NCBI GenBank assembly: GCA_040635515.1
Contig: JBEYHY010000003.1
Coordinates: 620,001-684,000 of the forward strand
Source of the DNA: Prauserella_A sp040635515
GTDB taxonomy: Bacteria > Actinomycetota > Actinomycetes > Mycobacteriales > Pseudonocardiaceae
DNA length: 64,000 bases
Direction of reading: 5' to 3'
The translations under genes and the position numbers were made by a program. Under the pieces are notes generated by a model. It had not been told where the DNA came from, made no database searches, and saw only the letters and a program-made list of their open reading frames with translations. Shown one piece after another: positions 57,214-64,000 of this stretch (positions are counted from its first letter, which is position 1; every line of letters begins with the position of its first letter).

Positions 57214-58373
57214 CAGGCCACTCCTGCCGTCGCGAGCAGTGGCCGCATCCTGGCCACCGCGAGATCGGGGTCCGTCAGCACGCCCGCTTCGTCGGCGAGG
57301 CGAAGCACGTCGGCCAGATGGGTGATCGAGCGAGCCGATTCGAGACCGGCGACCATCCGGAACGCGGGCTGGTGACCGTTGAGGTAGGCGAGGAAAACGA
57401 CGCCGACCTTGTAGTGCTGGGTCGGCGCGCGGAAGATCTCGCGGGACAACGCGACGGTCGGGTCGAGTAGCCCGCGAAAGCCCTCGGTGTCGCCGTCGCC
57501 GAGCAGGGACAGCGCCGCTCCGGCGACGGGCGCGATGGGGTCGAAGATACCGAGCAGCGCCTCACTGTGCCCTTGCTCGTCACCCTCGATCAGTTCGGGA
57601 TAGTTGAAGTCGTCGCCGGTGTAGCACGCGACGCCATCGGGCAGCGCGCGCCGGAAGCGGCGCTCGATGGCGGCATCCAGTACGGAGACCTTCACCCCGG
57701 CGATCACCGATGCGTGCTCGGCACACAGTGCGGCGAGTTCGTCGGCGGCGGCCGAGACGTCGGAGTGCCCCCAGTATCCGGACAGCGCGGGATCGAACTG
57801 CTCACCCAGCCAGTGCAGCAGAACGGGGCCCTTCGTCGCGGACAGCAGCTTGCCGTACGCGGCGTGGTAGTCCGAAGGCCCGCTCGCGGCCGCGGCCAGT
57901 GCCCTGCTGGCCATGATGACCGGCACGGCGCCCTGCTCGGCGACGAGGTCGAGTTGTTCCCTCCACGCGCCGACGATTTTGTCCACAGTGGATGGCCCGG
58001 CGGGAAGCTGGTCCGTTCCCACACCGGCACACCAGCGCCCGCCCCGCGCACGAGCCTCGGTTCCGGTGCGCCTGATGAGTTCCTTGGTCGTTTCCCAGTC
58101 GAGACCCATTCCGCGTTGCGCCGTGTCCATCGCCTCGGCGACGCCGAGCCCGCAGGACCACAGGTGGTGCCGGAACGCGAGTGTCGTGTCCCAGTCGACG
58201 CGCACGGTGTGCGCGGGATCCTCCGCGCTGAGCGGGTCGGCGACCACGTGCGCGGCCGCGTAGGCTACGCGAGGGTGCGTGCCCGCGCTCGCGGCGGGCG
58301 CCGGCGCGGTGCGCCCCGACGGCGACCATTCGCGCGGCGCCCCTTCCCTGCGGGGTAACAGCAACCCAATCAT
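57213..58373 (-). CDS. DUF993 family protein (DapA/KDPG-aldolase-like barrel)
   Basis: A 386-aa DUF993 protein: RVAYAAAHVVADPL, WDTTLAFRHHLWSCGLGVAEAMDTAQRGMG, GPVLLHWLGEQFDPALSGYWG, and YTGDDFNYPELIEGD near the expected barrel end. The family resembles dihydrodipicolinate synthase-like aldolases and is commonly found beside sugar epimerases and Gfo/Idh/MocA oxidoreductases; its reaction is not known. ATG 58373 has GAGAGGG upstream. A LacI-type operator lies 10 bp before the start. Confidence 0.88.
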   Translation of the reverse strand: MIGLLLPRREGAPREWSPSGRTAPAPAASAGTHPRVAYAAAHVVADPLSAEDPAHTVRVDWDTTLAFRHHLWSCGLGVAEAMDTAQRGMGLDWETTKELIRRTGTEARARGGRWCAGVGTDQLPAGPSTVDKIVGAWREQLDLVAEQGAVPVIMASRALAAAASGPSDYHAAYGKLLSATKGPVLLHWLGEQFDPALSGYWGHSDVSAAADELAALCAEHASVIAGVKVSVLDAAIERRFRRALPDGVACYTGDDFNYPELIEGDEQGHSEALLGIFDPIAPVAGAALSLLGDGDTEGFRGLLDPTVALSREIFRAPTQHYKVGVVFLAYLNGHQPAFRMVAGLESARSITHLADVLRLADEAGVLTDPDLAVARMRPLLATAGVA

Positions 58374-58383
58374 GTCCCTCTCC

Positions 58384-58445
58384 CTGAAAGCGCTTGCAAG
58401 AAAGCGTTTTCAGCAACCCTAGGACACGCCAGGTCCTTCCGACAA
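58384..58445 (-). promoter_or_regulatory. LacI-type operator and promoter of the DUF993 operon
   Basis: The 30-bp element 58384-58413 begins CTGAAAGCGCTTGCAAG and ends AAAGCGTTTTCAG, a double LacI-like half-site array. It lies between the start codon and a promoter TTGTCG (58445-58440), 18 bp, TAGGGT (58421-58416). The same module recurs at 60756-60784. Confidence 0.7.
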
Positions 58446-58501
58446 GAGCGGAACGGCGAATGCGCGCCCCTCTTGCGGAAACCGGGCCGGGCGCGTTCCG
58501 G

Positions 58502-59668
58502 TCAGGACGCGAGTACGTCGACCGCGAGGTCGCGCACCACGTCCTCATCGACGTCGACGCCGAGGCCCGGACCGGGCGGGACCTCGGCGACCCCGCCGGA
58601 GATCCGCACGGTTTCCCCTGTCGCGTAAGCGGAATCGACGAACTGCCGCCCGTTGAGGTCGACCGGGGTGTCGATCCCGAAAGCGGCGAAAAGGTGCAAC
58701 GACGCGGCGAGCCCGAGATCGGAGTCGGTGAGGCCGGAACCCATCAGCCTGACCCCGCAGTCCTCGGCGAGCGCGCACAGCCGCAGGGACAGCGTCAGAC
58801 CGCCGCTGCGCTGCACCTTGGCGATGGCGACATCGACGGCGTCGAGCTTGACGAAGGTCGCCAGATCGGTGGGGTGGCGCAGACTCTCGTCGAGCGCGAC
58901 CGGGACGGGGGAGTGCTCCCGCAGCCTGCGCAGCCCCGCGACATCGTTGGCGGGCAGCGGTTGTTCGAACGCGGTCACGCCGAGCGGGGCCAGTTCCCTC
59001 GCCATCCGCAGCGCGCCCTCGGCCGTGAACGCCTGGTTGGCGTCGACCCACAGCGGCGCGTCCGGCGCGGCGGCCCTCACCGCTCTCACGACCGCGAGAT
59101 CCTCGCCGGGGGAGTGCAGGCCGATCTTGACCTTGAACGCCTCGTACCCCTGTGCGCCGCCTTCGGCGACGTGCTCGGCGACCTCGCCCGCCGTCTGCCC
59201 CGACACCATCCAGCCGAGCGCGACGCGGTCGCTGCGCCGCCTGCCCCACAGCGTGCTCACCGGGACGTCGAGCGCCCTGCCGAGCAGGTCGTGCAGTGCC
59301 ATGTCGACGGCACCCTTCGCCAGCGGCGATCCGATGGTGAAGCCGCGGTTGATGGCCCGGTCGAACGCGGCGTTCACGCCGTCGAGATCCCAGCACGGTT
59401 TGCCGGTGATGGCGGGGGCGAGGTAGCGGTCGATGGTGGTGACGATCGATTCGGCCGTCTCGTAGGTCCACGCGGGGATGGGTGTCGCCTCACCCCATCC
59501 GCACACCCCGTCGGCACTGACCTTGACGAGTACCCTGATGCTCGGTGTTCCCGCGACCGCGACCGCGCCTCCCGACACCCCGAAGGACCGCAGTGTGGGC
59601 AGCGCGACCGCGAAGGTCTCGATCCGCTCGACGCGCAACTCGCGCAGTGTGGATTCCACGACCGGCAT
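58502..59668 (-). CDS. Enolase-superfamily enzyme (muconate-lactonizing subgroup)
   Basis: A 388-aa mandelate racemase/muconate lactonizing-type barrel with catalytic motifs FKVKIG (KxK), WVDANQAF, FEQPL, VALDES and IAKVQRSGG, diagnostic for the MLE subgroup. It may epimerise, cycloisomerise or dehydrate an acid. It lies downstream of lacI on the same strand with 3 bp between them. Confidence 0.9.
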   Translation of the reverse strand: MPVVESTLRELRVERIETFAVALPTLRSFGVSGGAVAVAGTPSIRVLVKVSADGVCGWGEATPIPAWTYETAESIVTTIDRYLAPAITGKPCWDLDGVNAAFDRAINRGFTIGSPLAKGAVDMALHDLLGRALDVPVSTLWGRRRSDRVALGWMVSGQTAGEVAEHVAEGGAQGYEAFKVKIGLHSPGEDLAVVRAVRAAAPDAPLWVDANQAFTAEGALRMARELAPLGVTAFEQPLPANDVAGLRRLREHSPVPVALDESLRHPTDLATFVKLDAVDVAIAKVQRSGGLTLSLRLCALAEDCGVRLMGSGLTDSDLGLAASLHLFAAFGIDTPVDLNGRQFVDSAYATGETVRISGGVAEVPPGPGLGVDVDEDVVRDLAVDVLAS

Positions 59669-59671
59669 CGT

Positions 59672-60700
59672 TCACACCGCCTTCGTGCTCTGCCGGACGA
59701 CGACCTCGCCTGCCAGCCGCAGCACCCGGCTTCTGCTGCCCCTGTTGTCCCTGATCGCCAGTTCCATAGCTCGTTCTCCGAGTTCTTCCAGTGGCAGCGC
59801 CACGGTGGTCAGCGCGGGAGTGAGATCGCGGACGACGGGAATGTCGTCGAAGCCCGCCAGCGACACGTCGTCCGGTACCGAACGGCCCGCCTCGCGCAAT
59901 GCGGTGAGCGCGCCGATGGCCATGACGTCGGTGACCGCGAAGACGCACGTGGCGTCGAGTCCCCTCGCGAGCAGTTCCGACATCGCGGCGTGCCCACCGT
60001 CGCGGGTGAAGGCTGCCTCGACGATCGAGGACTCGGGCAGTTCGACCCCCGCCTCGCCCAGCGCTTCCCTGAACCCGGCGAGGCGGTCGACGACGGTGGT
60101 GAGCGCGCGGGGGCCCGCGAGCACCGCGAAGCGGCGGTGCCCCATGCCGAGCAGCGTCCTGGCCAGCTCCGCCGCGCCCTCCTTGTTCTCCGGCTGCACG
60201 CTGTCGACCCGGAGACTGCGGTGCCTGCTGACGACGGCGACCTGGCCGCCGCCCCTGCGGTAGGGGTCGATCTCGGCGGCGAGTGCGCGTTCCCACGCCT
60301 TGTCCTCGAAGCCGGAACCGACGAGCAGGATCGCCGAGGCCCGCTGCGCGCGCAGCATGGAGATGTAGGCGATTTCCTTGTGCGGGTCCCGGAAGGTGCT
60401 CGCCAGCATGACGAGCAGATCGCTGTCGCCCGCTACCCGCATTACCCCTCTCGCGATCGCCGCGAAGTAGGGGTCGCTGACGTCGTGGCAGATGACGCCG
60501 ACGGTGCGATGTGAGGCTCCCGCCAGCGCCTGCGCGTGCGCGTTGGGGGTGTAGGCGAGTTTTTCGGCGGCGGCGAGCACGCGCTCGCGCAGATCCGCTC
60601 GCACCTTGGTGGTTCCGTTGAGGGCCCTGGACGCCGTCGCCAGTGACACCTCGGCGGCGCGGGCGACGTCTTCGAGCGTCACGTGCGGCCTGCCGTCCAT
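59672..60700 (-). CDS. LacI-family transcriptional regulator
   Basis: A 342-aa LacI protein: N-terminal helix-turn-helix VTLEDVARAAEVSLATASRALNG (shown in part), hinge AYTPNAHAQALAG, and a periplasmic-binding-like domain (TVGVICHDVSDPYFA, ATCVFAVTDVMAIGAL, SLAGFDDIPVVRDLTP). ATG 60700 has AGGAG 6 nt upstream. It is divergent from the ABC importer operon; matching operators lie before that operon and before DUF993. Confidence 0.93.
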   Translation of the reverse strand: MDGRPHVTLEDVARAAEVSLATASRALNGTTKVRADLRERVLAAAEKLAYTPNAHAQALAGASHRTVGVICHDVSDPYFAAIARGVMRVAGDSDLLVMLASTFRDPHKEIAYISMLRAQRASAILLVGSGFEDKAWERALAAEIDPYRRGGGQVAVVSRHRSLRVDSVQPENKEGAAELARTLLGMGHRRFAVLAGPRALTTVVDRLAGFREALGEAGVELPESSIVEAAFTRDGGHAAMSELLARGLDATCVFAVTDVMAIGALTALREAGRSVPDDVSLAGFDDIPVVRDLTPALTTVALPLEELGERAMELAIRDNRGSRSRVLRLAGEVVVRQSTKAV

Positions 60701-60724
60701 ATGCAACTCCTGGTAAAAGAACGC

Positions 60725-60784
60725 TTGACCGAGTATCCGAGCCTGCATACTCTACCTGAAAGCGCATTCAGAAAGCGCATTCAG
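60725..60784 (+). promoter_or_regulatory. Promoter and LacI operator of the importer operon
   Basis: TTGACC (60725-60730), a 17-bp spacer and TACTCT (60748-60753) form a near-consensus promoter. CTGAAAGCGCATTCAG (60756-60771) followed by a second AAAGCGCATTCAG (to 60784) sits over the predicted start point, ideal for repression, and matches the operator at 58384-58413. Confidence 0.75.
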
Positions 60785-60844
60785 CATGCGAGTCCCGGTC
60801 TCGTTCCGGTGCTTTCCGACACGTTCGCCGATGAACGGAGGGTC

Positions 60845-61714
60845 ATGGTCACGCAGAGTCAGCCGACGCGGACCGAGCAGGCAACGTCGGCTGGGGTCAC
60901 CGAGCGGGCACGTCCGGGGATGGCACAGCGGCTCGGTGGTTTTCTCGAAAAGGCATGGCGGCCCTTCGCGCTGCTCGCCGCGTTGTTCGTGGCGTGGTGG
61001 GCCGTCACGGCGGCCGAATGGGTCGAGCCCTACCTCGTCCCCTCGCCCGGCGACACGTTCGAGGCCATCGCCTCGCGCCCCGAGTACTTCTGGGAGCACA
61101 CGTGGACGACCACGTACGAGACGCTGCTCGGGTTCGTCATCGCGGCGGTGATCGGTGTCTTCGCCGCGGTCGTCATGGTGCAGTCGGCGACCGTCGAGCG
61201 CACCCTCTATCCGCTGTTGCTGTTCGCACAGGTGATTCCGAAGATCGCGATCGCGCCGCTTTTCGTGGTGTGGCTCGGTTTCGGGATCGGGCCCAAGATC
61301 GTCGTCGCGGTATTGATGGCGTTCTTCCCCGTCGTCATCTCCATGGTCACCGGGCTCAAATCGGTCGACCCGGAAATGCTCCAGCTGTCGGCCACGATGG
61401 GAGCGAAGCCGGGGCAGACGTTCTGGAAGATCCGGTTCCCCGCCTCGTTGCCGCACCTTTTCTCGGGGCTCAAGGTCGCCGCGACCATGGCCGTCACCGG
61501 CGCCGTCGTCGGTGAGTTCGTCGGTGCCGATGCCGGTCTCGGCTTCGTCATCCTGCAGGCAAACGGAAATCTCGACACCCCGGTGCTTTTCGCCGGGCTG
61601 CTGATCATGTCGTTGCTCGGCGTCCTGCTGTTCGTGCTCGTGGAATGGCTGGAACAGCTCGTGCTGCCCTGGCACGCGAGCCGCCGGACCGACGGTGTCA
61701 CCACAACCCTGTGA
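60845..61714 (+). CDS. ABC importer permease (SsuC/ThiX type)
   Basis: A 289-aa permease with six membrane helices and an EAA loop LQLSATMGAKPGQTFWKIRFPASLP. It belongs to the same nitrate/sulfonate/pyrimidine-precursor importer family as the 6973 permease but is clearly a separate lineage. ATG 60845 has GGAGGG upstream. It leads an operon of permease, binding protein, ATPase and Gfo/Idh/MocA oxidoreductase. Confidence 0.9.
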   Translation: MVTQSQPTRTEQATSAGVTERARPGMAQRLGGFLEKAWRPFALLAALFVAWWAVTAAEWVEPYLVPSPGDTFEAIASRPEYFWEHTWTTTYETLLGFVIAAVIGVFAAVVMVQSATVERTLYPLLLFAQVIPKIAIAPLFVVWLGFGIGPKIVVAVLMAFFPVVISMVTGLKSVDPEMLQLSATMGAKPGQTFWKIRFPASLPHLFSGLKVAATMAVTGAVVGEFVGADAGLGFVILQANGNLDTPVLFAGLLIMSLLGVLLFVLVEWLEQLVLPWHASRRTDGVTTTL

Positions 61715-61729
61715 GGCAAAGGAAAACGC

Positions 61730-62749
61730 ATGAAATTACCCGCACTCGTCGCCGGTGTCGTCGCGGTGCTGCTCTTCGCCACGGGCTGTGGCGGCGGCGG
61801 TCAGGAAACCACGACCAACGCCGAAGGCCAGACGCTCGACAAGGTCACCCTTACTCTCAACTGGTATCCCTACGGTGAGCACGCGCCGTTCTACTACGGC
61901 AAGGCACAGGGCATCTACGAGAAGCACGGCATCGACCTCGACATCAGGGCGGGCCAGGGATCGCAGAAGACGGTGCAGGCCACCGCGGCCGGGCAGACCG
62001 ACTTCGGCTGGGCCGACACGCCCGCGGTGCTCGCCGGTGTCTCGCAGGGCCTCGACGTGAAGAGCATCGGCGTCTTCCTGCAGACGACGCCGTCCTCGGT
62101 GCAGTTCTTCACCGAGCAGAACGTGAACTCGCCCGCCGACCTCAAGGGCAAGACGATCGCCAGCACGGCGGGTGACGCGCTCACCAAGACCTTCCCGACC
62201 TTCCTCAAGGCCAACGGGCTCTCCGAGAGCGACGTCAACATCCAGAACACCGACGCGGCGGGCAAGATGGCCGCGGTCATGTCCGGTCAGACCGACGCGC
62301 TGCTGGGCTACGCGACCGACCAGGGCCCGACCATGCAGGAGAAGGCGGGCAAGGAGGTCTCCTACCTCCGCTTCGCCGACAACGGGCTCAACTTCTACAG
62401 CAACGGGTTGCTCGCCTCGCAGGAACTCATCGACGACCGTGGCGACCTCGCACAGCGGATGGTGACCGCGACCAGTGAGGCCTGGGCGGCGGCTCAGGGT
62501 GACCAGGAAGCCGCCGTCGCGGCAATGGAAGGTGCCTCGGAACAGCTTCCCTCGGAGCAGGTGCTCACCGAGCAGCTCGCCTCGACGCTGGAACTGCTGC
62601 ACACCGAGGCCACCGAGGGCGAGCGGCCGGGCGTGAACACCGAGGCCGACTGGAAAGAGACGATCAAGGTCTTCGCCGACGCGGGAGTCATCGAGAGCGC
62701 GGAGGAACCGAGCGCCTACTGGGTCTCCGACCTGGCCCCCAAGCAGTAA
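61730..62749 (+). CDS. ABC importer substrate-binding lipoprotein (NMT1/THI5-like)
   Basis: A 339-aa lipoprotein with signal VAGVVAVLLFATGC and lipobox ATGC. The NMT1/THI5-like fold shows LTLNWYPYGEHAPFYYGKAQ, GIYEKHGIDLDIRAGQGSQ and TDFGWADTPAVLAGV. Relatives bind thiamine pyrimidine precursors, riboflavin or small acids. The LacI-controlled catabolic context suggests a carbohydrate-derived or cyclic carbon source instead, which is inference. Confidence 0.9.
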   Translation: MKLPALVAGVVAVLLFATGCGGGGQETTTNAEGQTLDKVTLTLNWYPYGEHAPFYYGKAQGIYEKHGIDLDIRAGQGSQKTVQATAAGQTDFGWADTPAVLAGVSQGLDVKSIGVFLQTTPSSVQFFTEQNVNSPADLKGKTIASTAGDALTKTFPTFLKANGLSESDVNIQNTDAAGKMAAVMSGQTDALLGYATDQGPTMQEKAGKEVSYLRFADNGLNFYSNGLLASQELIDDRGDLAQRMVTATSEAWAAAQGDQEAAVAAMEGASEQLPSEQVLTEQLASTLELLHTEATEGERPGVNTEADWKETIKVFADAGVIESAEEPSAYWVSDLAPKQ

Positions 62750-62780
62750 CTGGCACGGTATGAAAAGGCAGGAGACGCCC

Positions 62781-63557
62781 ATGTCCGGCTACGCGGTCGA
62801 GATCGAGGACGTCGCGGTGCGGTTTCGCACCAAGAAGAGGGATGTCACGGCGCTGCGCGACGTCACGATGCGGGTGGACCCCGGCGAATTCGTCGCCATC
62901 GTGGGACCTTCCGGATGCGGTAAGTCGACGTTGCTGAAGCTCGCGTCGGGGCTGCTCGCCCCCTCGGCCGGTTCGGTGAAGCTGCTCGGCGACACCGTGT
63001 CGGGGCCGCGCAAGGACGTCGGTTACGTGTTCCAGAAGGCGGCGCTGCTGGAATGGCGGACCGCGCGAAAGAACATCCTGCTCCAGGCTGAAATGCGCAA
63101 GATGCCGCAGCGCGAAGCGGCCGAGCGCGTCGACGAGCTCATCGCGATGACCGGGCTGCGCGGTTTCGAGGACGCCTATCCGCACGAGTTGTCGGGAGGG
63201 ATGCAGCAGCGCGTCGCGTTGTGCCGCGCGCTGCTGCATCGTCCTCCCGTGTTGCTGATGGACGAACCCTTCGGGGCGCTCGACGCGCTCACCAGGGAAC
63301 AGATGAACGTCGAGTTGCGGCGCATCTGGCAGGAGACGAAGACGACCGTGCTGCTGGTGACCCACTCGATCTCGGAGGCGGTGTACCTGGCGGACAGGGT
63401 CGTGATGATCACCGCGAGGCCGGGAACGGTCGCCGGTGTCGTCGAGGTCAACCTCCCTGTCGAGCGTGACTACGGCAAAACCATGTCGGAACCGGAGTTC
63501 GCGAAGGCGACCCGGCACATCCGCGACCATCTGGGCGCCGCGTCGGCGGCGGAGTGA
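62781..63557 (+). CDS. ABC importer ATP-binding protein (SsuB/TauB type)
   Basis: A 258-aa ATPase with Walker A GPSGCGKST, Q-loop VFQKAALLEWRTA, signature LSGGMQQR and Walker B LLMDEPFGALD. ATG 62781 with GGAG upstream is preferred over an in-frame ATG at 62760. It pairs with the permease at 60845. Confidence 0.92.
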   Translation: MSGYAVEIEDVAVRFRTKKRDVTALRDVTMRVDPGEFVAIVGPSGCGKSTLLKLASGLLAPSAGSVKLLGDTVSGPRKDVGYVFQKAALLEWRTARKNILLQAEMRKMPQREAAERVDELIAMTGLRGFEDAYPHELSGGMQQRVALCRALLHRPPVLLMDEPFGALDALTREQMNVELRRIWQETKTTVLLVTHSISEAVYLADRVVMITARPGTVAGVVEVNLPVERDYGKTMSEPEFAKATRHIRDHLGAASAAE

Positions 63558-63567
63558 AAGGCTGGGT

Positions 63568-64000
63568 ATGGCGAACGAGGAACGGTCCGTCGGGATCGTG
63601 ATGAACGGTGTCACCGGTCGCATGGGCTACCGGCAGCACCTTGTCCGGTCGATACTGGCGATCAGGGAGCAGGGCGGCGTGCGGCTGCCCGACGGGACGA
63701 TCCTCCGGCCTGAGCCCATTCTGGTGGGCCGCAACGAGAACAAGCTCGCGGCGATCGCCAAGGAACACGGGCTCGACCGGTGGACGACGGACCTCGGCGA
63801 GGCGCTGTCGTCGGCAGGCGCGGAGATCTACTTCGACGCACAGGTGACCAGCCGCAGGGTGGAGTCGATCAGCGCCGCGATCGAGGCCGGGCTGCACGTC
63901 TACACCGAAAAGCCGATCGCGGAGGACACCGAGGCCGCGTTGCGGCTCGGCAGGCTCGCCCGCGACGCGGGGGTGAAGGCCGGAGTCGTGCAGGACAAGC
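63568..64000 (+). CDS. Gfo/Idh/MocA-family oxidoreductase (N-terminal part)
   Basis: The window ends inside this gene; 144 codons are visible. The N-terminal Rossmann domain reads VGIVMNGVTGRMGYRQHLVRS, then LVGRNENKLAAIA, EIYFDAQVTSRR and the family EKP motif in VYTEKPIAEDTEAALRLG. The NVTG-like start resembles Gfo/Idh/MocA enzymes that accompany DUF993 and sugar epimerases. It would oxidise a sugar or polyol with NAD(P). It starts 10 nt after the ATPase stop. Confidence 0.85.
   Translation, partial: MANEERSVGIVMNGVTGRMGYRQHLVRSILAIREQGGVRLPDGTILRPEPILVGRNENKLAAIAKEHGLDRWTTDLGEALSSAGAEIYFDAQVTSRRVESISAAIEAGLHVYTEKPIAEDTEAALRLGRLARDAGVKAGVVQDK

Overview
The window is a GC-rich actinobacterial chromosome segment with frequent GTG/TTG starts. 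Gene content and order point to the mycolata/Pseudonocardiaceae side of the Actinomycetota, most likely an Amycolatopsis/Prauserella-type genome. The genus is an inference from synteny and I could not test it. Two conserved actinobacterial neighbourhoods are recognisable. The first is the cytochrome bcc-aa3 region: adoK, asnB, ctaC, ctaF, trpD, ctaE-qcrCAB, the DEDDh/GIY-YIG nuclease, NlpC/P60 and pimB', compare M. tuberculosis Rv2188c-Rv2202c. The second is the biotin-NAD-histidine region: bioA, bioD, bioB-bsaP, nrtR-nadABC and hisDCB, compare Rv1568-Rv1601. No RNA genes, prophage, IS element or CRISPR array were seen.

Layout. 1-1.1 kb: end of a DrrAB-type ABC exporter. 1.1-5.4 kb: acyl-CoA carboxylase remnant, adenosine kinase, DUF3558 lipoprotein and a 1.16-kb gene-free block with two convergent 21-bp repeat arrays. 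5.4-10.1 kb: IclR-controlled SsuABC/TauABC-type importer overlapping a CaiB-type CoA-transferase. 10.1-22.1 kb: asnB and the respiratory genes, interrupted by an EamA/GlxA-type pair and by trpD with a small response regulator. 22.1-30.8 kb: repeat array C, an Lrp-type ligand domain, a nuclease, a NYN protein, two NlpC/P60 wall enzymes (one fused to VanY) and pimB'. 30.8-33.9 kb: TetR divergon with a kinase-like protein on one side and HXXEE protein plus P450 on the other. 33.9-40.6 kb: biotin cluster containing a SulP-carbonic anhydrase fusion. 40.6-43.7 kb: MFS pump with MerR regulator, LON-domain protein, NrtR. 43.7-51.5 kb: nadABC, nitrilase, hisDCB. 51.5-56.3 kb: array D, MMPL pump with TetR and a four-site operator array, kptA, soxR. 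56.4-64.0 kb: LacI-controlled carbohydrate or acid catabolic divergon with its own NMT1-type importer.

How the genes work together. CtaC/CtaF/CtaE and QcrCAB encode most of the bcc-aa3 supercomplex (CtaD is not here). BioA, BioD and BioB make biotin from KAPA, with BsaP as BioB partner; bioF is not in the cluster, and the SulP-CA fusion could supply the CO2 that BioD consumes. NrtR sits divergent from nadABC with an operator over both -10 regions. HisDCB ends with a 51-aa membrane peptide instead of continuing into hisH-hisA-hisF.

Most unusual features: (i) a family of four polar 21-bp tandem arrays that share a distinct first unit; (ii) four near-identical palindromes at an exact 23-bp period between a TetR gene and an MMPL pump; (iii) a fresh 75-bp tandem duplication that triplicates the nadC ribosome-binding site and start; (iv) a VanY carboxypeptidase fused to an NlpC/P60 domain that appears to have lost a catalytic histidine; (v) a carbonic anhydrase transporter embedded in the biotin genes.
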